Source of the DNA: an uncultured Oscillospiraceae bacterium
Lineage (GTDB): Bacteria; Bacillota; Clostridia; Oscillospirales; Oscillospiraceae
DNA length: 64,000 nucleotides
Reading direction: 5' to 3'
Assembly (NCBI GenBank): GCA_902478785.1
Contig: CABSMJ010000001.1
Span: 251,477-315,476, forward strand
Part shown: positions 8,951 through 17,651 of the stretch, piece by piece
Position numbering within the stretch: position 1 is the first letter of the stretch
How the letters are laid out: every line of letters begins with the position of its first letter
Notes under the pieces: model-generated
Database searches by the model: none
What the model saw: the letters and a program-made list of their open reading frames with translations, nothing else
What the model was told of the DNA's origin: nothing
Position numbers and translations under genes: made by a program

Positions 8951-10705
8951 ATGGAGCGTCATCTTCTCTCTGGAAATGAAGCCATTGCCCGGGGCGCCTA
9001 TGAGGCGGGAGCCAAGGTCTGCTCGGCCTATCCCGGCACCCCCAGCACGGAGGTTTTTGAAAATCTGGCCCAGTATCGCGATGATCTTTACTGCGAGTGG
9101 GCACCCAACGAAAAGGTAGCCACGGAGGTGGCCTACGGCGCCAGCATCGGCGGCGTGCGCAGCCTGTGCGCCATGAAGCATGTGGGCGTCAACGTGGCCG
9201 CGGACCCCATTTTCACCGCTACTTACAACGGTGTGGGGAAGGGATTCGTCATTGTCTCCGCGGATGACCCGGGGATGCACTCCTCGCAAAATGAGCAGGA
9301 CAACCGCTACTACGCCAAGTTCGCCAAGATGGCTATGGTGGAGCCCTCTGACTCCCAGGAGTGCCTGGACTTCATGAAAGAGGCTTACCGGATCTCCGAG
9401 GAGTTCGATCTGCCGGTGCTCTTCCGCACCACCACCCGGGTGGCCCACTCCAAGAGCCTGGTGACCTTCGGGGAGCGAGAGGAGCAGCCTGTCACCCCCT
9501 ATCAGCGCCGGACGGAGAAGTTCGTCTCCTCCCCCGCCGCCGCCTACCTCCATCACCCGGAGCTGGAGGAAAAGCTGCGCCGGCTGGAGGCCTATGGCCG
9601 GACCTGCCCCCTCAACCGCATGGAGATGAAGGGCAGCAAGGTGGGCGTCATCACCGCCTCCATCGCCTATCAGTACGCCAAGGACGTGTTCCCTGAGGAC
9701 ACCTCCTTTTTGAAGCTGGGCCTGACCTATCCTCTGCCCATGGACCTGATCCGGGAGTTTGCCTCCAAGGTGGAGAAGCTCTATGTGGTGGAGGAGCTGG
9801 AGCCCTTCATGGAGGAGCAGATCCGCTCCGCCGGCATCCCCTGTCAGGGCAAGGAGCTCATCGGCAACCTCTATGAGCTCAACCCCCAGCTGCTGCGTGA
9901 GCGCCTCTTCGGCATCAAGCCGGAGACCGTGGACGTGGGCGTGGAGGCCGTGTCCCGTCCCCCGGCCCTGTGCCCCGGCTGCCCCCACCGCGGCTTCTTC
10001 TACACCATGTCCAAGAACAAGAACTTCGTCATTGCCGGCGACATCGGCTGCTACACTCTGGGCAGCGCCGCGCCCCTGAACGCCATGGACAGCTGCGTGT
10101 GCATGGGCGGCGGCTTCTCCGTGGCCATGGGCCTTGCCAAGGCCTTTGAGGCCACCGGCCAGACGGAAAAGAAGGTCTTCGGCGTGGTGGGCGACTCCAC
10201 CTTCTTCCACAGCGGCATGACCGGCGCGGCGGAGATCGTCTACAACAAGGGTCATATGATCCCTGTGGTGCTGGACAACTCCATCACCGGCATGACCGGC
10301 CACCAGGACAACCCCGGCAGCGGCTACACCCTCCAGGGCGACGTGGCCGCAGCCATCCGCATCGAGGACGTGCTGCGCTCCTATGGCTATGAGAACATCT
10401 TCATCGTGGATCCCCAGGACCTGACCGCCATGCAAAAGGCAGTGGACGACGCCCTGGCCTCCACGGTGCCGGCGGCCATCATTACCCGCCGGCCCTGCCT
10501 GCTCATCAAGCGTATCCACCACGATATCGGTCTTTGCGTGGTGGACAAGGGCAAGTGCATCGGCTGCAAGAAGTGCCTGAAGGTGGGCTGCCCGGCGGTG
10601 ATGATCCAGGACGGCAAGTCCCACATCGACCCCACCCAGTGCGTGGGCTGCACCGTCTGCGCCCAGGTCTGCCCGGTGGGCGCCATTACGAGAAAGGAGA
10701 ACTGA
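8951..10705 (+). CDS. iorA: indolepyruvate:ferredoxin oxidoreductase, alpha subunit
   Basis: Large subunit, 584 aa, of the thiamine-diphosphate enzyme that oxidatively decarboxylates aryl pyruvates (from Trp, Phe, Tyr) to aryl-acetyl-CoA and reduces ferredoxin. The N-terminal pyrimidine-binding domain starts at LLSGNEAIARGAYEAG. The ThDP-binding region near 363-440 contains GDIGCYTLG and GDSTFFHSG with a following Asn. Two C-terminal 4Fe-4S motifs are CIGCKKCLKVGCP (about 536-548) and CVGCTVCAQVCP (about 563-574). The ATG at 8951 follows GGAGG. iorB begins four bases after the stop. Confidence 0.95.
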   Translation: MERHLLSGNEAIARGAYEAGAKVCSAYPGTPSTEVFENLAQYRDDLYCEWAPNEKVATEVAYGASIGGVRSLCAMKHVGVNVAADPIFTATYNGVGKGFVIVSADDPGMHSSQNEQDNRYYAKFAKMAMVEPSDSQECLDFMKEAYRISEEFDLPVLFRTTTRVAHSKSLVTFGEREEQPVTPYQRRTEKFVSSPAAAYLHHPELEEKLRRLEAYGRTCPLNRMEMKGSKVGVITASIAYQYAKDVFPEDTSFLKLGLTYPLPMDLIREFASKVEKLYVVEELEPFMEEQIRSAGIPCQGKELIGNLYELNPQLLRERLFGIKPETVDVGVEAVSRPPALCPGCPHRGFFYTMSKNKNFVIAGDIGCYTLGSAAPLNAMDSCVCMGGGFSVAMGLAKAFEATGQTEKKVFGVVGDSTFFHSGMTGAAEIVYNKGHMIPVVLDNSITGMTGHQDNPGSGYTLQGDVAAAIRIEDVLRSYGYENIFIVDPQDLTAMQKAVDDALASTVPAAIITRRPCLLIKRIHHDIGLCVVDKGKCIGCKKCLKVGCPAVMIQDGKSHIDPTQCVGCTVCAQVCPVGAITRKEN

Positions 10706-10708
10706 GCC

Positions 10709-11284
10709 ATGGAAAGCAAGAGTGCTCTTTTGGTAGGCGTGGGCGGACAGGGTGCCATCCTGACCGCCAAGGTGCTGGTGGCCGGCCTGATGCAGGCGGG
10801 CTACGATGTGAAGATGAGCGAGGTCCACGGCATGAGCCAGCGGGGCGGCAGCGTCTCCACCCAGGTCCACTGGGGCGACAAGGTCTACTCCCCCGTTATC
10901 GGCCCCGGCGCTGCGGACATCGTGGTGGCCTTTGAGAAGATGGAAGCCGTGCGGTATGCAAACTTCCTCAAGCCCGGCGGCGTGGCGGTCATCAACGACT
11001 ATGAGATGCCCTCCTCCACCGTGGCTGCGAGCCTGTGCCAGTATCCCCAGGGCTGCCTGGAGGCCATGCAGTCCCACTTCAAGTGCTACACCCTCAACGC
11101 CGCCCAGATCGCCCTGGACCTGGGCAGCGCCAAGTGCATGAACATCGTGCTCTTCGGCGCCATGACCCGGGCGCTGCACATGGATGACATCGACTGGGAG
11201 TCCGTCATCCGCGACACGGTGCCGCCCAAATTCCTGGAGCTGAACCTGAAGGCCTTCCGGGCCGGCCGGGATGCGGCGCAGTAA
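10709..11284 (+). CDS. iorB: indolepyruvate:ferredoxin oxidoreductase, beta subunit
   Basis: Small subunit, 191 aa, equivalent to the gamma domain of 2-oxoacid:ferredoxin oxidoreductases; it forms the CoA-binding part of the IorAB complex. The N-terminal GVGGQGAILTAKVL and SEVHGMSQRGGSV are typical of this family. It sits directly behind iorA, with its ribosome site in the last iorA codons, consistent with stoichiometric expression. Confidence 0.95.
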   Translation: MESKSALLVGVGGQGAILTAKVLVAGLMQAGYDVKMSEVHGMSQRGGSVSTQVHWGDKVYSPVIGPGAADIVVAFEKMEAVRYANFLKPGGVAVINDYEMPSSTVAASLCQYPQGCLEAMQSHFKCYTLNAAQIALDLGSAKCMNIVLFGAMTRALHMDDIDWESVIRDTVPPKFLELNLKAFRAGRDAAQ

Positions 11285-11299
11285 AAAAGGAGGAACCCC

Positions 11300-12634
11300 A
11301 TGAACGTACAGGCAGAATACCGCTCCAAGCTCCGCACGCCGGAAGAGGCAGTGAAGGTCGTCAAAAGCGGCGACTGGGTGGACTACGGCACCAACGTGGG
11401 CTTCCCCACGCTGCTGGACGCCGCCCTGGCCAAGCGCCGGGATGAACTGACCGACGTGAAGCTCCGGGGCAATCTGCTCTTCGGCCCCATCCAGACCGTG
11501 GAGTGCGACCCCACCCGGGAGCATTTTCTCTACAACAGCTGGCACTGCTCCGCCTATGAGCGCAAGCTGTGTGACAAGGGGCTTTGCAACTACATCCCCA
11601 TGATCTTTCGGAACGTGGTGCCCTATTACCGCCACTTCCTCACAGTGAACGTGGCCATGCTGGGCGTCACCCCCATGGACCGCCACGGCTATTTCAACTT
11701 CTCCTGCTCCACCGGTGTGGCCCGGGGCATCATGGAGAAGGCGGATATCGTGATCCTGGAGGTCAACGAGCATCTGCCCCGGACCCTGGGCGGCTTCGGC
11801 GAGTGCGTCCACATCTCCGAGGTGGACTATGTGGTGGAGGGCGAGCACGCGCCTCTGCCCCAGTTCCCCGTGGCCAAGCCCACGGAGGAGGACGTGAAGA
11901 TCGCCCAGATCATCGTCCCCCAGATCCCCTCCGGCGCCACGCTGCAGCTGGGCATCGGCGGTATGCCCAACGTGGTGGGCTCCCTGCTTGCCCAGTCGGA
12001 TCTGAAGGACCTGGGTATGCACACGGAGCTGTGCGGCGACGCCTACTATCAGCTCTATGAGGCGGGCAAGCTGACCAACCGGTGCAAGACCCTCCACCAG
12101 GGCAAGGGCGTCACCGGCATCGTCTTTGGCTCCAAGGACCTCTATGAGTGGGTGGACGACAACCCCGGCATCATGGTGGCGCCTCTGGAGTATGTCAACG
12201 CCCCGGAGACCATCGCCCAGATGGACAATATGATCTCCATCAACAGCTGTATTGCCGCGGACCTTTACGGTCAGGTCTGTGCCGAGAGTGCTGGCCTGCG
12301 CCACATCAGCGGCACCGGCGGCCAGCTGGATTATCTGACCGGCGCGGCCATGTCCCGGGGCGGCAAGGCCTTCATCTGCATGACCTCCTCCTTTGTGGAC
12401 AAGACGGGCGTCCGCCGCTCCCGCATCCTGCCCCACTTCGGCGGGGACATCATCACCGATCCCCGCAGCCAGGCCTACTACCTGGTCACCGAGTACGGCG
12501 CGGTGAATCTGGCTGGCCGCAGCACCTGGGAGCGGGCGGAGATGCTGGTCTCCATCGCCCACCCGGACTTCCGGGAGGAGCTGATCGCCGCCGCCGAAGC
12601 CCAGAAGATCTGGCGCCGGTCCAACAAGCGCTGA
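11300..12634 (+). CDS. acetyl-CoA hydrolase/CoA-transferase family protein
   Basis: Cytoplasmic CoA-transferase, 444 aa, of the group that includes 4-hydroxybutyrate and butyryl-CoA:acetate CoA-transferases. Landmarks are GTGGQLDYLTGA near 334 and LVTEYGAVNLAGRS near 394. In this operon the natural role is to move CoA from the aryl-acetyl-CoA made by IorAB to acetate or another acid, giving free aryl acid and conserving the thioester energy. The exact acceptor is not determined by sequence. A hydrolase reaction is the main alternative. Confidence 0.88.
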   Translation: MNVQAEYRSKLRTPEEAVKVVKSGDWVDYGTNVGFPTLLDAALAKRRDELTDVKLRGNLLFGPIQTVECDPTREHFLYNSWHCSAYERKLCDKGLCNYIPMIFRNVVPYYRHFLTVNVAMLGVTPMDRHGYFNFSCSTGVARGIMEKADIVILEVNEHLPRTLGGFGECVHISEVDYVVEGEHAPLPQFPVAKPTEEDVKIAQIIVPQIPSGATLQLGIGGMPNVVGSLLAQSDLKDLGMHTELCGDAYYQLYEAGKLTNRCKTLHQGKGVTGIVFGSKDLYEWVDDNPGIMVAPLEYVNAPETIAQMDNMISINSCIAADLYGQVCAESAGLRHISGTGGQLDYLTGAAMSRGGKAFICMTSSFVDKTGVRRSRILPHFGGDIITDPRSQAYYLVTEYGAVNLAGRSTWERAEMLVSIAHPDFREELIAAAEAQKIWRRSNKR

Positions 12635-12671
12635 TCGTTCCCTCTTCATCACGCGGAGAAAGGAGTCTTTC

Positions 12672-13853
12672 ATGTTTTCACAGTCCATGTATCAGCTGGG
12701 AGCCAAGCGCTCCTGCATCCGTGAGCTGTTCGAGTATGGCCTGCGTCAGGCCAAGGTGGTGGGGCCGGAGAACGTATTCGACTTTTCCATCGGCAACCCC
12801 TCCATCCCCTCTCCCCCAGCGGTAGGGGAGGCATTCAACTCCCTGCTGAGCCAGGAGGACCCTCTGACCCTTCACGGCTACACCCCCGCCTCCGGCTGTG
12901 AGGAAGCCCGGCAGGCTGTGGCGGAGGACCTGTCGCGCCGCTCCGGCATGGCCATCCGCCCGGAGAACCTCTTTTTCACCTGCGGCGCGGCTCCGGCGCT
13001 GATCTCCGTGATCCGCGCCCTGGCGGTGGAGGAGGCGGAGGTCGTGGCCTTTGCCCCCTACTTCCCTGAATATCGGCCCTTTGTGGAGTCCAACGGTGTC
13101 CGCTTCCGGGCGGTGCCGGCGGACCGGGAGACCTTTTTGCTGCCCATTGGGGAGCTGGAGTCCTATCTGACCTCCCACACCCAGGCCCTGCTGGTCAACT
13201 CCCCCAACAACCCCTCCGGCGTCATCTACCCCAAGGAGAATCTCCAGGCCCTCAGCGAGCTGCTCCAGCGCAAGAGCCGGGAGTACGGCCACCCCATCTA
13301 CATCATCTCCGACGAGCCCTATCGGGAGCTGGTCTACGACGGGGCGGAGGTCCCCTTCCTCCCCGCCATCTATCCCAACACCGTGATCTGCTATTCCTGG
13401 TCCAAGTCCTTGTCTCTGCCTGGCGAGCGCATCGGCTATGTCTGCGTTCCCGACTGCGTGGCGGACAGCGCCCAGCTCTTTGCCGCCGTGGCCGGCGCGG
13501 CCCGGACCATGGGCCATGTGTGCGCCCCCTCCCTGCAGCAGCGGGTGGTTGGGCTGTGCACCACCCAGAAGCCGGACCTGGAGGCCTACGACCGCAACCG
13601 CAAGGATCTCTATGAGGGCCTGACGGAGATGGGCTACCGGTGCGTCCGGCCCCAGGGCGCCTTCTACCTCTTTGTCCAGGCCCCCGGCGGCAGCGCCCAG
13701 ACCTTTTCCGACCGGGCCAAGGAGAAAAACCTCCTGGTGGTACCCGGAGACGACTTCGGCTGCCCGGACTATTTCCGCCTGAGCACCTGCGTAGCCCATG
13801 AGACCATCACGGGAAGCCTGCCCATCTTCCGGGAACTGATCGCGGAATTTTAA
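12672..13853 (+). CDS. class I/II aminotransferase, probably aromatic
   Basis: PLP enzyme of fold type I, 393 aa. The Schiff-base lysine is K245 in SWSKSLSLPGERIGY; the NSPNNPSG loop and the SDEPYRELVYDG segment that contacts PLP are present. Placement behind iorAB and the CoA-transferase suggests it converts aromatic amino acids to the aryl pyruvates used by IorAB, so the four genes form a complete oxidative Stickland-type branch. Specificity is inferred from context. A strong terminator follows. Confidence 0.9.
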   Translation: MFSQSMYQLGAKRSCIRELFEYGLRQAKVVGPENVFDFSIGNPSIPSPPAVGEAFNSLLSQEDPLTLHGYTPASGCEEARQAVAEDLSRRSGMAIRPENLFFTCGAAPALISVIRALAVEEAEVVAFAPYFPEYRPFVESNGVRFRAVPADRETFLLPIGELESYLTSHTQALLVNSPNNPSGVIYPKENLQALSELLQRKSREYGHPIYIISDEPYRELVYDGAEVPFLPAIYPNTVICYSWSKSLSLPGERIGYVCVPDCVADSAQLFAAVAGAARTMGHVCAPSLQQRVVGLCTTQKPDLEAYDRNRKDLYEGLTEMGYRCVRPQGAFYLFVQAPGGSAQTFSDRAKEKNLLVVPGDDFGCPDYFRLSTCVAHETITGSLPIFRELIAEF

Positions 13854-13879
13854 TTGCTCCCCCACTCCCCCCTTGGCAG

Positions 13880-13919
13880 GCGCCCCTCCGGCCGTTCGGC
13901 TGAAGGGGCGCTCTTTTTA
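13880..13919 (+). terminator. intrinsic terminator of the ior operon
   Basis: GCGCCCCT (13880-13887) pairs with AGGGGCGC (13904-13911), then a T-rich tail. Confidence 0.8.
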
Positions 13920-13951
13920 TCCCAGGGGCATTCTCTGTCCCGGCAGCAAAT

Positions 13952-13981
13952 TGCCCCTCCGGCCAAAAAACCGAAGGGGCA
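13952..13981 (-). terminator. hairpin downstream of the small membrane protein gene
   Basis: An 11-bp stem with one mismatch (13952-13962 with 13971-13981) lies 46 bases past the stop of the minus-strand small gene. The following minus-strand bases are only moderately T-rich, so termination is plausible rather than certain. Confidence 0.4.
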
Positions 13982-14027
13982 GCAGAAACCGGCGGGAGCA
14001 GACTTTCCGCCGGAACGTATCCATGAT

Positions 14028-14162
14028 TTAATCGCGGGGCTTTTTCAGCTTCCCGGTCTTTTTCATTCCGGAATCCATAGTCCGCTCCGCGTCGCCCACC
14101 AGCAGCGCGCCGCACAGCGGCAGCACCACCAGCACGCACAGTCCTCCAATCACGGCTGACAT
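14028..14162 (-). CDS. small single-pass membrane protein (44 aa)
   Basis: The ATG at 14162 lies inside the last codons of the HAD phosphatase gene, with AGGAGG-type bases correctly placed just upstream. The product starts MSAVIGGLCVLVVLPLCGAL, a clear membrane helix, followed by a basic, Lys-rich tail ending KPRD. No family is recognised. The 13-base overlap with the upstream gene, good ribosome site and sensible membrane topology support a real gene; it may be a small regulatory or structural membrane protein. Confidence 0.6.
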   Translation of the reverse strand: MSAVIGGLCVLVVLPLCGALLVGDAERTMDSGMKKTGKLKKPRD

Positions 14163-15043
14163 CTCTTCTCTTCCTCCTTTCCCGTCTCTCCCCCGTCGGC
14201 GCCGTAGCGCCGGTCCAAAATCTCCACTACGTCGGCCACCGCGCCGTCCTGGCAGGGGGAGAGGATCCGGACGCCCATGTCCCGGATCGCGTCGATGCAG
14301 TTGGCGGGGGCGAAAGCCTGGGCCGCCACCTTCAGCATGGGGATGTCGTTGGCATGGTCGCCGATGCAGTAGATGTGGGCCCGGTCAATGCCCAGCAGCT
14401 GGGCCAGCCGCAGCACCATGCCCCCCTTGTGGGCGCCCCGGGCGGTGAGCTCCAGCAGATGGTCGCTGGAAAAGATCAGCTCATAGTCCTCTGCCCAGCC
14501 CCGCTCCTTCAGGTACTCTCCCACCTGGGTCAGCACCGGCATCTCCTCTTCAAAGAGCAGCTTGGCGCAGGGCTCGGGGATGGACCACAGGTCCGGCATC
14601 ACCTGGTAGGGCGCACAGGTCAGATGCTGGTGCATCTTCGTCCAGTGGTTGGGCTGGACGGCGTGGACGTTGTCGCTCTCGTGGTAGACCTCACAGCCCA
14701 CAGTGGGAAAGGCCTTGAGGATCTCCATGCCCCGGTCCCGGACCACATCGTCCAGCAGAGCGGTGTAGATGTACCGGTCCGCCTGAAAGTCATAAAGCCC
14801 GGCGCCGTTGCACACCACCCCCGGCGCATTCATGGGCACCTGGTCCACAAAGCGGCGGAAGGCCGGCAGGGCCCGGCCGGTGGAGATGGCAAAGCGGCCG
14901 CCGTTGGCCATGAAATAGCGCAAAGCCTCCCGGTTCCGCTCGGGCACCTGGGGCATGGCGGTACCCTGACGCAGGGCGTCCTCGGTCCACACCAGGGTGT
15001 TGTCAAAGTCGCTGGCCAGTAGCACGCCGTCAAATTTTCCCAT
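14150..15043 (-). CDS. HAD-superfamily Cof-type phosphatase
   Basis: Cytoplasmic haloacid-dehalogenase-like hydrolase, 297 aa, of the Cof/IIB class that dephosphorylates sugar phosphates and other small phosphoesters. Motif I ASDFDNTLV carries the nucleophile and acid (D12, D14), motif II is the STGR stretch near 58, and motif IV is GDHANDIPML near 240. No partner gene reveals the substrate. The stop codon overlaps the start of the small membrane protein gene. Confidence 0.88.
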   Translation of the reverse strand: MGKFDGVLLASDFDNTLVWTEDALRQGTAMPQVPERNREALRYFMANGGRFAISTGRALPAFRRFVDQVPMNAPGVVCNGAGLYDFQADRYIYTALLDDVVRDRGMEILKAFPTVGCEVYHESDNVHAVQPNHWTKMHQHLTCAPYQVMPDLWSIPEPCAKLLFEEEMPVLTQVGEYLKERGWAEDYELIFSSDHLLELTARGAHKGGMVLRLAQLLGIDRAHIYCIGDHANDIPMLKVAAQAFAPANCIDAIRDMGVRILSPCQDGAVADVVEILDRRYGADGGETGKEEEKRCQP

Positions 15044-15116
15044 GGCTAAAACCTCCCCCGCCGCCCCATGTGCGGCGTTTTTTCATTCTCCCCAGCCGTC
15101 TGGAAACGGGCCGGGG

Positions 15117-15151
15117 CAAAAGGCCGGAGGAGCCATCCTGCTCCCCCGGCC
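15117..15151 (-). terminator. intrinsic terminator of the holB-ricT operon
   Basis: On the minus strand a 12-bp stem with one mismatch (15151-15140 with 15133-15122) is followed by TTTTG, 14 bases after the ricT-like stop. Confidence 0.8.
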
Positions 15152-15164
15152 GCAAGTGCGCAGA

Positions 15165-16496
15165 TTATTCCGCCTTAGGCGCGGCGCCGCCCTTGTCGCC
15201 GCCGCCCCGGTTCCGGCGCCGGCCGCCCCGATGGTGAGGCCGGCGTCTGCCGCCGCCCTCCTTGGCCGGCTGGGCCGCCTCCGCGCCCTCCCGAACGGGA
15301 GCGGGCCGCTCCTCGGTGGGCTTTTTCGGCGCCTGGGCGGACTTGGGCTTTCCGCCTCTGGGGTTCCGGGCAGGCCGGTTGCCGTCCCGGTTTTCGCCCC
15401 GCTCCGCCTTGTCCGCTTTCTCGCCCCGCTCCTTGGGCTCCGGCTCCAGAGGCAGAGGCTCGCCGCCCTTGCTGCCGCTGCGGCGCCGGCCGCCCCGGCT
15501 GCGGCGCCGGCGGGGCTTGTTGTCCTCGCTGTCGGCGCCCATTTTCACCCGATAGGGGGTGTCCTCGTCCTGGAGCATCTCCAGCAGCGGAGAGGTAACC
15601 GTCTGGAAGGTGTCCTCCTGGTTCTCCTCCACATACCGGGCGGGCCGCTCCTCGGGGATCTCGATGCCCTCCCGGCTGCCCTTGCCGTTGCGCAGAACGC
15701 AGATCTCACAGTTGTGGTAGATGTGGGGCGCGTTGTCCGTCTGGCCGTCCAGATGGACCTTCACCGTCTCCTTGAGCAGATTCACCGCCGTCACATTGCC
15801 GGGCCCATCGGGGGTCTGGACAAAGGAGTCCTGCTTGGGGCAACGGTGGGCGGCATCCTCATAGGCCTCCTGCTCGTACTTCAGGCAGCACATCAGCCGC
15901 CCGCAGGTGCCGGAGATCTTGGTGGGGTTCAGACTCAGATTCTGGGTCTTGGCCATCTTGATGGACACCGGCAGGAAGCCGCCCAGGAACTGGGAGCAGC
16001 AGAAGGGCCGGCCGCAGATGCCGATGCCGCCCAGCATCTTGGCCTCGTCCCGGACGCCGATCTGGCGCAGCTCGATGCGGGCCCGGAAGATGGACGCCAG
16101 GTCCTTCACCAGCTCCCGGAAATCCACCCGCCCGTCGGCGGTGAAAAAGAAGATGATCTTGTTGCCGTCAAAGTTGCAGGAGACGTTGACCAGCTTCATC
16201 TCCAGGCCGTGCTCGGCGATCTTCCGGCGGCAGATCTCGGCCGCCTCCTTCTCCCGTTTGCGGTTGTACTCCATGGTGCGCCGGTCGTTTTCCGTGGCCA
16301 GGCGCATGACCGGGCACAAGGGCTGGACCACCGACTCGTCCTCCACCTGGTGGTTGCCCTGGACGCAGGTGGCATAGGAGGCACCCTGGGCGGTCTCCAC
16401 CACCACGTCGGTGCCCGGGGCCACCGTCAGACCCTTGGGGTCAAAATAATAGTTTTTCGTTCCGCCCCGAAAGCGGACGCTGATGACTTCTGTCAA
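15165..16496 (-). CDS. ricT: PSP1-domain protein (RicT/YaaT-like) with long basic tail
   Basis: Homologue of B. subtilis RicT, a component of the Y-complex that promotes RNase Y-dependent mRNA maturation and affects sporulation and competence. The PSP1 domain occupies about residues 1-260, with conserved Cys in RLMCCLKYE and GRPFCCSQFL. Beyond about 270 there is a tail of roughly 170 residues rich in Arg, Gly, Lys, Pro and Glu; B. subtilis RicT is about 275 aa, so the tail is extra and looks like an RNA-binding disordered region. The start is TTG at 16496, overlapping the holB TGA and preceded by GGAGG, so it is translationally coupled to holB. Confidence 0.9.
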   Translation of the reverse strand: MTEVISVRFRGGTKNYYFDPKGLTVAPGTDVVVETAQGASYATCVQGNHQVEDESVVQPLCPVMRLATENDRRTMEYNRKREKEAAEICRRKIAEHGLEMKLVNVSCNFDGNKIIFFFTADGRVDFRELVKDLASIFRARIELRQIGVRDEAKMLGGIGICGRPFCCSQFLGGFLPVSIKMAKTQNLSLNPTKISGTCGRLMCCLKYEQEAYEDAAHRCPKQDSFVQTPDGPGNVTAVNLLKETVKVHLDGQTDNAPHIYHNCEICVLRNGKGSREGIEIPEERPARYVEENQEDTFQTVTSPLLEMLQDEDTPYRVKMGADSEDNKPRRRRSRGGRRRSGSKGGEPLPLEPEPKERGEKADKAERGENRDGNRPARNPRGGKPKSAQAPKKPTEERPAPVREGAEAAQPAKEGGGRRRPHHRGGRRRNRGGGDKGGAAPKAE

Positions 16497-17353
16497 AGGA
16501 TACCCTCCAATTCCGCAGCCAGAGCCCCCAGGACATGGCCTGGGCCCACGTTCCAATCACATTCCCGTCGGTAGCTCTGGAATAGTTCTATTGTGCGCAT
16601 GATCTGCGCTTTTGTCAAGTTTTCCGTCACCTGAGCGGCCAGTTCCCGCCGCTGAGGCGGGCAGGGCTGTCCATAGAGGGACAGCGCCGCGGCGGCAAAG
16701 ACCTCCCGGGCCTCCTCCAGCAGCGCTCCCAGCTCCTCCCGCTTGATCTTTCCGGTCTCCAATCCGGTGAGAAACCGCACCAGCCCCGGCATCTGCCGCC
16801 GGGCCACCAGGCGGCACAGCTCCGCCGCCCGCTCATCCGTGTCCGTTCCCTGGCTCTCCCCGGGCCGCAGCTTCAGCTCCACGCACCGGGAACGCAGGGT
16901 GGGCAGAATCCCGGCACTGTTTTCCGCGCAGAAGAGGAACGCCGCATAGGATGGGCCTTCCTCCACCACCTTGAGCAAAATGTCCTGGCAGCGGTCGTCC
17001 AGCTGGCCGCAGTCGTCGAAAAGGTAGACCTTCCGGGCCCCCTCGTTGGGGATGATATAGGCGTCGGAGCGGACGGAGCGGACCAGGTCCACGGACATGA
17101 TCTTGTGCTCCGGGTCGTGGACCACCGTCACATCCGGGTGGATGCCCGCCAGCACCTTCCGACAGGCCTCGCAGACGCCGCAGGGCCGGCGGCCCTGGGC
17201 CGTACACTCAAAGGCGGCGGCGGCGAACTGGGCGGCGGCCAGACGGTCCCCCGGTCCGCTGAAAATCAGCGCGTGGGGCAGGGCACCACGGGCGGCAGTC
17301 TCCCGCAGTCGGTTCTCCACCGCCGGCTGGTCCGGCAGGGTCAAGGTCTCCAT
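16493..17353 (-). CDS. holB: DNA polymerase III, delta' subunit
   Basis: Clamp-loader subunit, 286 aa, that helps load the beta sliding clamp at the replication fork. It carries the four-cysteine zinc module (Cys in FECTAQGRRPCGVCEAC near 49-65) and the SRC arginine-finger motif near 155. Walker A is degenerate (SGPGDRLA), as expected for delta', which does not hydrolyse ATP. The holB-ricT order is conserved in Firmicutes. Confidence 0.92.
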   Translation of the reverse strand: METLTLPDQPAVENRLRETAARGALPHALIFSGPGDRLAAAQFAAAAFECTAQGRRPCGVCEACRKVLAGIHPDVTVVHDPEHKIMSVDLVRSVRSDAYIIPNEGARKVYLFDDCGQLDDRCQDILLKVVEEGPSYAAFLFCAENSAGILPTLRSRCVELKLRPGESQGTDTDERAAELCRLVARRQMPGLVRFLTGLETGKIKREELGALLEEAREVFAAAALSLYGQPCPPQRRELAAQVTENLTKAQIMRTIELFQSYRRECDWNVGPGHVLGALAAELEGIL

Positions 17354-17548
17354 GGTGCGCCTCCTCTCTCAGGCAATCGATTACGTCATTTTGGCGTATG
17401 TGAATACAGAGTATAGTATAACACAACCGGTGCGGAAAAGAAAAGGGGTCCAAAATAATTCCGTTAAAAAATCCGCATTTTGTGCAAGGTGCGCAACTTT
17501 TTCCTCCAATTTTTAGCAAGTCGTGAGAAAAATTATTTGTTTTCCACA

Positions 17549-17577
17549 TTGTAAAAAGAGAAAAAAGCCGTTATAAT
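17549..17577 (+). promoter_or_regulatory. sigma-A promoter of ppdK
   Basis: TTGTAA (17549-17554), 17-nt spacer, perfect TATAAT (17572-17577), about 75 bases upstream of the start. The flanking 17,410-17,580 is AT-rich compared with the genes, as in a strong promoter region. The divergent holB gene has TATACT-like boxes at about 17,409-17,420 on the other strand. Confidence 0.75.
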
Positions 17578-17651
17578 TGAAGCCTGGCGTATTTTAATTG
17601 GGTAGAAAAGTTAGAATATCCACAGAATTGACAGATGGAGGAAGCGAAACC

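Noticed and set aside
8873..12688. 1271-codon open frame on the minus strand over the ior operon
   Set aside because: Covers four well-supported plus-strand genes and has the same low-information composition.
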